This document shows positions 1 through 5,730 of a DNA stretch of 7,358 bases, one piece after another. The notes under the pieces are model-generated. The model did no database searches. It had not been told where the DNA came from and saw only the letters and a list, made by a program, of their open reading frames with translations. Position 1 is the stretch's first letter. Each line of letters starts with the position of its first letter. Origin of the DNA: Legionella sp. (GTDB taxonomy: Bacteria; Pseudomonadota; Gammaproteobacteria; Legionellales; Legionellaceae); assembly GCA_004297865.1 (NCBI GenBank), contig SCSO01000179.1, forward strand, positions 1-7,358, read 5' to 3'. The position numbers were made by a program, and so were the translations under genes.

Positions 1-61
1 CACTAATGGTAAGAGTTTTTTTGGAGCAATTGACCAACAGGTAAAGTCAGGCAAAAAATAA
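1..61 (+). CDS. 3' end of a probable fumarylacetoacetate hydrolase family gene (partial)
   Basis: An open frame from base 2 to the TAA at 59-61 gives the C-terminal residues TNGKSFFGAIDQQVKSGKK. The G-[KR]-S-x-F-G-x-I-[DE]-Q ending resembles, from memory, the C-terminus of bacterial fumarylacetoacetate hydrolase-family proteins. Such an enzyme would act directly after maleylacetoacetate isomerase in tyrosine degradation. The stop lies 12 bases before the maiA start, which supports a shared operon. Only 19 residues are visible, so the family call rests on this short tail plus the neighbour. It could be another member of the FAH superfamily. Confidence 0.6.
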   Translation, partial: TNGKSFFGAIDQQVKSGKK

Positions 62-73
62 AAGGAATTTGGC

Positions 74-691
74 ATGAAACTTTATGATTATTATCGTTCC
101 ACTGCTTGTTATCGAGTACGCATCGCTTTAAATCTTAAAAATTGTGACTATGAAAAAGTCCCGGTGCATTTAATTGATAATGGCGGTGAGCAACATTCTT
201 CAGAATATAAACAAATCAATCCGCAAGAGTTAGTGCCTAGTTTAGAAATCAATGGTCAAATTATTAGTCAGTCTTTAGCCATCATTGAATTTTTGGATGA
301 AGTCTTTCCTAAAAGTCCTTTATTGCCCCAAGACCCTTTTATTCGCGCAGAATTACGTTCCTTAGCCTTGATTGTGGCCTGTGACATGCACCCGCTTAAC
401 AATCTGCGGGTATTAAATCGTTTAAAAGCTGAATTTAAGGCTAATGAAGACCAAGTGAACGCTTGGTATCATCATTGGCTTAAAGCAGGCTTTGATGCCT
501 TTGAAGCAAAATTGAATAAGCTCCCGCCCAACAACTCCGGCTTTTGTTATGGCGACACCCCAACTCTCGCAGACGTGTGCCTTATTCCCCAAGTATTCAA
601 TGCTCATCGATTTCATTTTGCTATGGATGCATATCCAATAATCAATAAAATCAACGATCATTGTTTAAGCTTAAGCGCTTTTGACATTTAA
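74..691 (+). CDS. maiA: maleylacetoacetate isomerase (zeta-class glutathione transferase)
   Basis: This predicted cytosolic, glutathione-dependent enzyme isomerises 4-maleylacetoacetate to 4-fumarylacetoacetate in phenylalanine/tyrosine catabolism. The 205-residue product has an N-terminal thioredoxin-like domain (about 1-80). It carries the zeta-class active-site region STACYRVRIALNL at residues 9-21, the glutathione-binding NPQELVPSLEI loop (49-59) with its cis-Pro, and the SQSLAIIEFLDE stretch (65-76). The helical domain contains DMHPLNNLRVL (104-114) and the conserved GDTPTLADVCLIPQVFNA (160-177). The ATG at 74 is preceded by AGGA at 63-66. The protein ends about ten residues earlier than family members I remember, stopping just after the conserved 'LxAF' near the C-terminus, and the final codons double as the -35 element of the next gene's promoter. 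The catalytic core looks intact, so it is probably functional. Confidence 0.93.
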   Translation: MKLYDYYRSTACYRVRIALNLKNCDYEKVPVHLIDNGGEQHSSEYKQINPQELVPSLEINGQIISQSLAIIEFLDEVFPKSPLLPQDPFIRAELRSLALIVACDMHPLNNLRVLNRLKAEFKANEDQVNAWYHHWLKAGFDAFEAKLNKLPPNNSGFCYGDTPTLADVCLIPQVFNAHRFHFAMDAYPIINKINDHCLSLSAFDI

Positions 692-709
692 AATTACAAT
701 TGTCATAAT
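681..709 (+). promoter_or_regulatory. sigma-70 promoter of the ankyrin-repeat gene
   Basis: A perfect -35 hexamer TTGACA (681-686) is followed by exactly 17 bases and the -10 hexamer CATAAT (704-709). An extended -10 TGT triplet sits at 701-703. Transcription would start near 716, leaving a leader of about 29 bases that contains the AGGAG ribosome site (734-738) before the ATG at 745. The -35 box lies within the last sense codons of maiA (Phe-Asp-Ile), so the gene has its own promoter embedded in the upstream reading frame. It is the best-matching promoter in the window. Confidence 0.72.
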
Positions 710-744
710 CCCCGCTCAAAAAAGCATCTTTCAAGGAGTGAAGA

Positions 745-2415
745 ATGAAAGAATTACAGCAATTTTTGAACGCGATAAAGGAAAAAAAAAGTACCACTGA
801 GATAGAATCATTATTAACTCCTTTACTCAAGGTCATGGATATCAATGACCTAAGGGATCCCATCACTGGATACACTCCTTTACACCTTGCAGTGGATTGC
901 GATCGCCTAGATTTAGTTCAACTCTTTAGTGACACATTTCCAAATCTGGTAGATTCCAGAAGTAAAGACGGTTCAACGGCTGTTTTCTTGGCAATATTCA
1001 AGGGACAAATCAAAACAGTACAGCATTTGATGGAAAAGGGAGCTTGCATAACGATTGCCAATGCAGCAGGACAAAATTGTTTTGACCTTACAGCCAAACT
1101 TTCCCCAGACCATCCGTTATACTTTTTCAATGAACATAAAGAAGAGATATTTAAACAGATAAATGCAAACCTTATCGATGCGATTTGTGAGGGACAGATT
1201 GATGAGGTCGAACAATGGTTAATAAAAGGAGCTCATGTTGATTCACTAATGAATAGCTCTGAATTAGACACGCTCTTTACCCCTTTTACCTATGCTTGTT
1301 CAATAGGTAACAAACCCTTGGCTGAATTATTATTGCTATACGGAGCAAATATCAATGCGGTTTGCGCTAAAAACGGACGAACTCCGTTGCACTATGCGAC
1401 GTATTTTACTCATAGATATATTGTATCTTTATTAATGCAATTACACGCACAAATAATACCTGATAAAGAGGGGATAACACCTTTAGCTATAGCCCAAAAA
1501 CAGAATATAAGTTCCATTATTGGGTTACTTAACCCTCACTCCACTTCGAGTACAAGTGCAAGTAATAGTGCCCATAACAGTGCCAATAACAGCGCTAACT
1601 CCAGCCCTCTTGCTAGCCCTCGGTCAAGCACTTCTTCGCTATCTCGACGTAATTCTAATTCACGAACTAGATCAAGCTCTCATCTTGAACGCTCAAATTC
1701 AGGCACTAGATCAAGTCTTACACCCATTGCAACTACTAGCACTTTATCCAGCTCTATTGCTATCCCGAAAGCTAGATTTAGCCCTCCTGCAAGCTCAGTC
1801 TCTACTCCCAGTTCAAGTCCTAGATCGAGTGTTAGTTCAAGTTCAAGCCCAAGCCCAAGCCGATTAGTAGGAAGTGGTCATCGATTCTTAAATCAACCTC
1901 CATTGTCTCCAGAAATAAGAAGCATGGCCGATTTTAGATATCTAATCCATTCGCTAAATCAAACGTTTGTACTCGTTGAAAAATCTGGCGTAGGCTGTAT
2001 AGAAGGAGCTAATAAAAAGCATCCTGAGCTTAACCTTAAACCCATTCATCTGGAGCATTTTAAAGAAATTATGGGCACCTTACGCCAACATCTACAAAGT
2101 TTAACTAGAGACTTTTTTGAGAATAAGGCCTCAGGTATTATTGAAATTAAGAATACGAGTTGCAAATGGTCGATTGATATTTGTATCCTTTCACAGACAA
2201 TCCACATTCTGAATACTTTTCTGACTGACAGAATTTTACCAGATCCTGGATATGCCAAGTATTTTAAAAACTTATATGCTGGATTAAAAACATTTGAAAT
2301 CAGTACCAGACAACTAAGTGAGCTTTTTAATCAACTAGTTGAAAATCAAATGGAGCTCGTTGATGAAATCAAAAGAACATCTTCGTCTTCAGAACCTAAA
2401 CTCCCCAAATTGTAA
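745..2415 (+). CDS. ankyrin-repeat protein with Ser-rich linker; candidate Dot/Icm effector
   Basis: The product is 556 residues with no signal peptide or membrane segment. Residues 42-263 form about six ankyrin repeats. Clear ones begin GYTPLHLAV (42), GSTAVFLAI (76), FTPFTYACSIGN (178), GRTPLHYAT (211) and GITPLAIA (243). A degenerate unit lies at 141-166 (LIDAICEGQIDEVEQWL...GAHV). Residues 265-375 are a low-complexity Ser/Pro/Arg/Asn linker, presumably disordered, with a basophilic kinase-like RRNS site at 301-304. Residues 385-545 form a mostly helical domain I do not recognise, and the tail reads SSSSEPKLPKL. AGGAG at 734-738 supports the start. Ankyrin repeats mediate protein binding and are common in secreted effectors of Legionella and Coxiella. 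The effector role is inferred from architecture and genomic style, not from a proven secretion signal. A cytosolic ankyrin protein of other function is the alternative. Confidence 0.85.
   Translation: MKELQQFLNAIKEKKSTTEIESLLTPLLKVMDINDLRDPITGYTPLHLAVDCDRLDLVQLFSDTFPNLVDSRSKDGSTAVFLAIFKGQIKTVQHLMEKGACITIANAAGQNCFDLTAKLSPDHPLYFFNEHKEEIFKQINANLIDAICEGQIDEVEQWLIKGAHVDSLMNSSELDTLFTPFTYACSIGNKPLAELLLLYGANINAVCAKNGRTPLHYATYFTHRYIVSLLMQLHAQIIPDKEGITPLAIAQKQNISSIIGLLNPHSTSSTSASNSAHNSANNSANSSPLASPRSSTSSLSRRNSNSRTRSSSHLERSNSGTRSSLTPIATTSTLSSSIAIPKARFSPPASSVSTPSSSPRSSVSSSSSPSPSRLVGSGHRFLNQPPLSPEIRSMADFRYLIHSLNQTFVLVEKSGVGCIEGANKKHPELNLKPIHLEHFKEIMGTLRQHLQSLTRDFFENKASGIIEIKNTSCKWSIDICILSQTIHILNTFLTDRILPDPGYAKYFKNLYAGLKTFEISTRQLSELFNQLVENQMELVDEIKRTSSSSEPKLPKL
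1564..1599 (+). repeat. three 12-base tandem units in the Ser-rich linker
   Basis: AATAGTGCCCAT, AACAGTGCCAAT and AACAGCGCTAAC follow one another in frame. They encode N-S-A-H, N-S-A-N and N-S-A-N. The units differ at a few positions, mostly silent, so the expansion is not very recent. Adding or losing units would keep the reading frame. Confidence 0.8.
1666..1715 (+). repeat. 11-base direct repeat, 39-base spacing
   Basis: ACTAGATCAAG occurs at 1666-1676 and again, identical, at 1705-1715. The distance of 39 bases (13 codons) keeps the frame, and both copies encode Thr-Arg-Ser-Ser. It suggests local duplication during growth of the Ser-rich linker. Confidence 0.65.
1834..1860 (+). repeat. 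hexanucleotide tandem tract in the Ser-rich linker
   Basis: Two AGTTCA units (1834-1845) are followed by two AGCCCA units (1846-1857) and a trailing AGC. They encode the S/S/P/S run at the end of the linker. The period is six bases, so slippage would change linker length without a frameshift. Confidence 0.7.
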
Positions 2416-2438
2416 GAAGGGTCACGATTTTTTTAAAA

Positions 2439-2476
2439 TGTAGCCTGTATTAGACGAAGTCGTAATACAGGCTACA
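2439..2476. repeat. 38-base palindromic hairpin, likely interspersed repeat and possible terminator
   Basis: A 14-base arm TGTAGCCTGTATTA (2439-2452) is matched perfectly by TAATACAGGCTACA (2463-2476). The 10-base middle, GACGAAGTCG, can itself pair GAC with GTC. The hairpin fills most of the gap between two convergent genes. On the minus strand it is followed by only four T, then A-rich sequence, so it could act as a modest terminator for the cysteine-rich gene. On the plus strand no T-run follows. The pattern TAGCC...ATTA-(n)CGAAG(n)CG-TAAT...GGCTA resembles, from memory, a widespread family of bacterial palindromic intergenic repeats of the type TAGCCCGGATTAGCGAAGCG. Confidence 0.7.
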
Positions 2477-2481
2477 AATAC

Positions 2482-3045
2482 TCAAAACCATACTCGCTTA
2501 AAACTCACCGATTTCACTCCTGCAGCTGTTTTTTCCAACATACTCCATTCTGTTTTACAGCGCTGCAAATAACCAATTAATACATTGTTCTCCGCGCACT
2601 GATAACGTACCGGCATGCCATCAAAGACCTTATCTGCGTCTACGGCTTGGCAGCGCTCCCCATTTGCTAATTCAATAGCCCAAGGGAAAGCCCGCGACAT
2701 ATCCAGTGTTTTGTGATTTTGGTTATTTAAAGGTGACTCCACTTTAATCTGTACACTATCCCCTGTCCAGGGTGATTGTGGACACACAAGATCCTTAACG
2801 TATAAGGCTCCGGCCCTAACAAAACATGGGTCATAAATTGTCCCATCAGCCTCACAACGCCAAGCGTCTTCACGTTGAATACGCTGCGACTGTTTAGTAC
2901 AAAGACCAGTCAAAGTGGTTTTCACTACTAAAGGAGCCTGATCCACCACTTCACCGTAGGGCCTATACAGTTTTAGTACAGTATCACCGGCAAAAGTAAA
3001 AAATGAGCAGAAAAGCAACAGAACCAATAAAACTCTTTGCAACAT
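2482..3045 (-). CDS. exported cysteine-rich protein of unknown function
   Basis: The 187-residue product begins with a typical Sec signal peptide: MLQR, then a hydrophobic core (5-18), with likely cleavage after FTFA (residue 19). The mature part has seven cysteines (49, 64, 74, 88, 132, 150, 163), consistent with periplasmic disulfides and one free or intermolecular thiol. Notable motifs are EDAWRCEADGTIYDPCF (59-75), VCPQSPW (87-93) and PWAIELANGERC (121-132). The arrangement W-R-C-x9-D-P-C-F ... C-P-x-x-P-W ... P-W-A-x-E-L-x-N-G-x-x-C ... Y-x-C resembles, from memory, extracytoplasmic domains of uncharacterised secreted proteins in actinobacteria and other phyla. No catalytic motif is visible, and it has no lipobox. 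GGGGGA just upstream of the ATG serves as ribosome site. It is transcribed divergently from asnS and converges on the ankyrin gene. Confidence 0.85.
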   Translation of the reverse strand: MLQRVLLVLLLFCSFFTFAGDTVLKLYRPYGEVVDQAPLVVKTTLTGLCTKQSQRIQREDAWRCEADGTIYDPCFVRAGALYVKDLVCPQSPWTGDSVQIKVESPLNNQNHKTLDMSRAFPWAIELANGERCQAVDADKVFDGMPVRYQCAENNVLIGYLQRCKTEWSMLEKTAAGVKSVSFKRVWF

Positions 3046-3138
3046 ACTGTTCCCCCACTGAGGTTATTTTTGTATCATCTCATTTTAAAAGTCAGGACAG
3101 CAAATTTCTGACAAAGAATTTTGAGTTTGGAGCAAAAA
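3046..3138. promoter_or_regulatory. divergent intergenic region between the exported-protein gene and asnS
   Basis: These 93 bases must hold the promoters of both divergent genes. I see GGGGGA for the minus-strand gene and TTTGGAGC (GGAG at 3129-3132) six bases before the asnS ATG. No hexamer pair with good spacing stands out on either strand. TTGTCA on the minus strand (3109-3114) lacks a well-placed -10. Confidence 0.4.
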
Positions 3139-4542
3139 ATGACTGCAGTCTATAGTGTTAAACAATGTTTAGACGGTGAAATCGGCGTTGATACTAGTGT
3201 AACCGTCCGTGGCTGGGTAAAAACTCGCCGAGATTCTAAAGCCGGTTTATCCTTTATCAGCCTTCATGATGGCTCTTGTTTTGCTCCAATCCAAATTGTG
3301 GTGACCGAAGCTCTCCCTAATTATCAAGAAGACATTCTCAAATTAACCGCAGGTTGCGCTATCATTGCCACTGGTAAATTAGTCGCCTCCCAAGGCCAAG
3401 GCCAATCCTATGAGATCCAAGCAGAACAAGTTGAAGTCGTTGGCTGGGTAGAAAACCCCGATACTTATCCCATTTCGGCTAAACGCCATACTTTAGAATA
3501 CCTACGTGAGGTTGCGCACTTACGTCCTCGCACTAACACCATCAGTGCTGTAACTCGTATTCGCCATTGCTTAGGTCAAGCCATTCATCGCTTTTTCCAT
3601 GAGCAAGGTTATTTTTGGATTCACACCCCCATTATCACTGCGAGTGATTGTGAAGGGGCTGGGGAAATGTTTCGTATTTCTACTTTAGATTTAGTCAATT
3701 TACCTAAAACAGCCCAAGGTGAAATCGACTTTAGTAAAGATTTTTTTGGTCGAGAAACTTTTTTGACTGTTTCTGGTCAATTAAACGTGGAAGCATACTG
3801 TTTGGCCATGTCTAAGGTGTATACCTTCGGCCCCACCTTCCGCGCGGAAAACTCCAATACCAGTCGTCATTTAGCAGAGTTTTGGATGATTGAACCCGAA
3901 ATCGCCTTTGCTGGTTTAACCGATATTTGCGACTTAAGCCAAAAGATGTTGCGTTATTTATGTAAAACGGTACTTGATGAACGCAATGATGATATGAGCT
4001 TCTTTAATCAATTCGTCGCACCCGGATGCATAGAGCGTTTAGAGCACGTGGCCAATTCTGATTTTGAAGTCATGACTTATACTGATGCTATTAAAGCCTT
4101 AGAAAACTCCAAACATAAGTTCGAGTTTCCTGTGCATTGGGGATTAGATTTACAATCCGAGCATGAGCGCTATCTAGCTGAAGAGTTATGTAAAAAACCG
4201 GTTATTCTAACCAACTATCCTAAAGACATTAAGAGCTTTTACATGCGTTTGAATGAGGATGGCAAAACGGTAGCTTGCATGGATGTCCTTGCTCCAGGCA
4301 TTGGAGAAATTATTGGTGGTAGTCAACGTGAAGAACGTTTAGAAATCCTTGATCAACGCATGGATGATTGCAAGTTAGATAAAGACTTTTATCAATGGTA
4401 TAGGGATTTACGTCGTTATGGCACAGTACCTCATGCTGGGTTTGGATTAGGTTTTGAGCGTTTAATCAGTTACGTTACTGGTGTAGCCAATGTGCGTGAT
4501 GTGATTCCATTCCCACGCACACCGGGACATGCTAATTATTAA
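3139..4542 (+). CDS. asnS: asparaginyl-tRNA synthetase
   Basis: This class IIb aminoacyl-tRNA synthetase charges tRNA-Asn with asparagine, using ATP, in the cytosol as a homodimer. From the ATG at 3139 the product is 467 residues, against 466 in E. coli, and is colinear with it. The N-terminal OB-fold anticodon-binding domain (about 18-103) includes VTVRGWVKTRRDSKAG (21-36). The catalytic core has the motif 1 region (about 150-170), motif 2 (FRAENSNTSRHLAEFWMIEP, 234-253) and motif 3 (GFGLGFERL, 434-442). It also has DVLAPGIGEIIGGSQREERL (382-401) and ends DVIPFPRTP plus six residues. An in-frame TTG at 3121 would add six residues. The ATG is preferred because GGAG (3129-3132) is spaced six bases before it and the E. 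coli protein starts at the same place. Its stop directly abuts the stop of the convergent gene, so no intergenic terminator exists. Confidence 0.98.
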   Translation: MTAVYSVKQCLDGEIGVDTSVTVRGWVKTRRDSKAGLSFISLHDGSCFAPIQIVVTEALPNYQEDILKLTAGCAIIATGKLVASQGQGQSYEIQAEQVEVVGWVENPDTYPISAKRHTLEYLREVAHLRPRTNTISAVTRIRHCLGQAIHRFFHEQGYFWIHTPIITASDCEGAGEMFRISTLDLVNLPKTAQGEIDFSKDFFGRETFLTVSGQLNVEAYCLAMSKVYTFGPTFRAENSNTSRHLAEFWMIEPEIAFAGLTDICDLSQKMLRYLCKTVLDERNDDMSFFNQFVAPGCIERLEHVANSDFEVMTYTDAIKALENSKHKFEFPVHWGLDLQSEHERYLAEELCKKPVILTNYPKDIKSFYMRLNEDGKTVACMDVLAPGIGEIIGGSQREERLEILDQRMDDCKLDKDFYQWYRDLRRYGTVPHAGFGLGFERLISYVTGVANVRDVIPFPRTPGHANY

Positions 4543-5025
4543 TCAAGGGTTGTTGTTATTTGATGGGGATTCTTCTGTTGAAGACTCTTCATCTTGAACT
4601 TCTTCTATTATAGCTTTCTTTAACTCACCTGAATCTCTCAATCCTGGAAAAGAACGATGTTGTGCAGCTAGTTTAATCAATCGAGGTGAAGGACATTCTA
4701 CTTGCGGCATTTCTTTTCCAGCATCTCTCATATCTTTAGCTCTTGGACTTTCTAGTCTGGGAGTGCGGGGTGGTTCTTGATTATTTCCCGGATCATTACT
4801 TAAAGCCTTTAAAACTCCCTTATAGGTACTTTCGTTAGGTGGTATATCCTTTACATCAGTTTCAGAACGCATTCTATATTTTAAAGGTGACTTGCCTAAG
4901 GGGGTACGTGCTGGTTCAGAATTTTGACGACTGATTTTAGACGGTACTGCTTCAGAACTAGTTGCTGCAGGTGCAGCCGTCGTAGCTGCTTCTTTATCTG
5001 TTGTTTCAAATTTAGCTTGGGTCAT
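4543..5025 (-). CDS. disordered Ser/Pro-rich protein with acidic C-terminus; candidate secreted effector
   Basis: The 160-residue product has no signal peptide, membrane segment or recognised fold, and its composition (Ser, Pro, Glu, Arg, Lys) predicts disorder. AGGAG (5034-5038) sits eight bases before the ATG, and the gene starts 24 bases after lolD, so it is probably the last gene of that unit. Residues 38-53 and 85-100 share a degenerate repeat P-x-R-T-P-x3-S-P-x4-M-R. The sequence SRQNSEP (32-38) has Arg at -3 and Pro at +2 of Ser36, as in basophilic-kinase/14-3-3-type sites, and S46-P-L-K is a proline-directed site. The end has glutamate clusters EEVQDEESSTEE (141-152) followed by a polar NNNNP tail. 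This resembles the E-block described for many Legionella Dot/Icm substrates. Effector status is inference; a cytosolic scaffold or a lineage-specific orphan are alternatives. Confidence 0.72.
   Translation of the reverse strand: MTQAKFETTDKEAATTAAPAATSSEAVPSKISRQNSEPARTPLGKSPLKYRMRSETDVKDIPPNESTYKGVLKALSNDPGNNQEPPRTPRLESPRAKDMRDAGKEMPQVECPSPRLIKLAAQHRSFPGLRDSGELKKAIIEEVQDEESSTEESPSNNNNP
4726..4914 (-). repeat. two diverged copies of a 16-residue R-T-P/S-P module
   Basis: Codons for residues 38-53 (4867-4914) and 85-100 (4726-4773) of the disordered protein align without gaps at a spacing of 47 residues. Pro, Arg, Thr, Pro, Ser, Pro, Met and Arg fall at matching places. Eight of 16 positions are identical. 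A third, partial P-S-P-R-L occurs at residues 112-116. Confidence 0.55.
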
Positions 5026-5049
5026 ACAATAAACTCCTGTAAATCTTAA

Positions 5050-5730
5050 TTATCGCTGAGACAAGATACCCTCTTGCAACATCAATACCCTATCCATGCG
5101 GTTTGCTAATTGTTGGTCGTGGGTCACTATAACCAATGCTGTATTCATTTGTCTATTTAATTCCAACATTAAATCAAAGACTTTGCTCGCTGTATGCTGG
5201 TCTAAATTACCCGTAGGCTCATCTGCCAACACACAATAGGGTTTATGCACTAAAGCGCGGGCAATAGCCACTCGTTGACGTTCGCCACCAGAAAGTTCGG
5301 CGGGTTTATGTGTTGTTCTTTCTTTTAAGCCAACCTTGTCTAATATGTCTGCCGCTTTTTCTTTGGCTTCCGGAATGTCCATACCGGATAACAATAAAGG
5401 CATCGCCACATTTTCTAGAGCACTAAACTCCGGTAATAAATGATGGAATTGATAAATAAATCCCAAACTTTGATTACGTAACTTACAACGTTGCTTCTCA
5501 CTGATTTTTTGCCAATTGACTTCATTAATACAAATTTGCCCACTCGTTGGTTTATCTAAACCACCCAACAAATGTAATAATGTACTTTTTCCTGAGCCAG
5601 AAGGACCAATAATCGCCACTCTTTCGCCCGGATTAATCACTAGATCAACTCCACAAAGGACTTCTATTTTTGAGGAACCATCATGATAGGACTTATGCAA
5701 TCCCTGAGTATTAATGACTGAGTTATTCAT
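5050..5730 (-). CDS. lolD: lipoprotein-releasing ABC transporter ATPase LolD
   Basis: LolD is the cytoplasmic ATPase that powers extraction of outer-membrane lipoproteins from the inner membrane and their transfer to periplasmic LolA. From the ATG at 5730 the product is 226 residues (E. coli about 233). It has Walker A GPSGSGKST (42-50), Q-loop Gln94 in GFIYQFHHLLP, signature LSGGERQR (146-153), Walker B VLADEP (167-172) with Glu171, D-loop NLD and switch His204 in VTHD. LGFIYQFHHLLP and the following ALENVAMPLLL are highly characteristic of LolD and separate it from MacB- or FtsE-type ATPases. An upstream in-frame ATG at 5748 is rejected because it overlaps the GGAGG site (5740-5744) that serves the ATG at 5730. 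The start overlaps the permease stop by eight bases, indicating translational coupling. Confidence 0.95.
   Translation of the reverse strand: MNNSVINTQGLHKSYHDGSSKIEVLCGVDLVINPGERVAIIGPSGSGKSTLLHLLGGLDKPTSGQICINEVNWQKISEKQRCKLRNQSLGFIYQFHHLLPEFSALENVAMPLLLSGMDIPEAKEKAADILDKVGLKERTTHKPAELSGGERQRVAIARALVHKPYCVLADEPTGNLDQHTASKVFDLMLELNRQMNTALVIVTHDQQLANRMDRVLMLQEGILSQR

Noticed and set aside
422..661. Minus-strand open frames opposite maiA, and similar ones at 651-875, 918-1130 and 2046-2258
   Set aside because: All lie opposite well-supported genes, lack ribosome sites and encode no recognisable features.
1520..1867. 115-codon open frame inside the Ser-rich linker, giving a Leu/Val/Gln-rich product
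   Set aside because: It is the shifted reading of the repetitive serine codons of the ankyrin gene, with no ribosome site, and its low-complexity product simply mirrors the repeats.
3121..3138. Upstream TTG start for asnS
   Set aside because: The GGAG ribosome site lies inside this extension and points to the ATG at 3139, which also matches the E. coli start.
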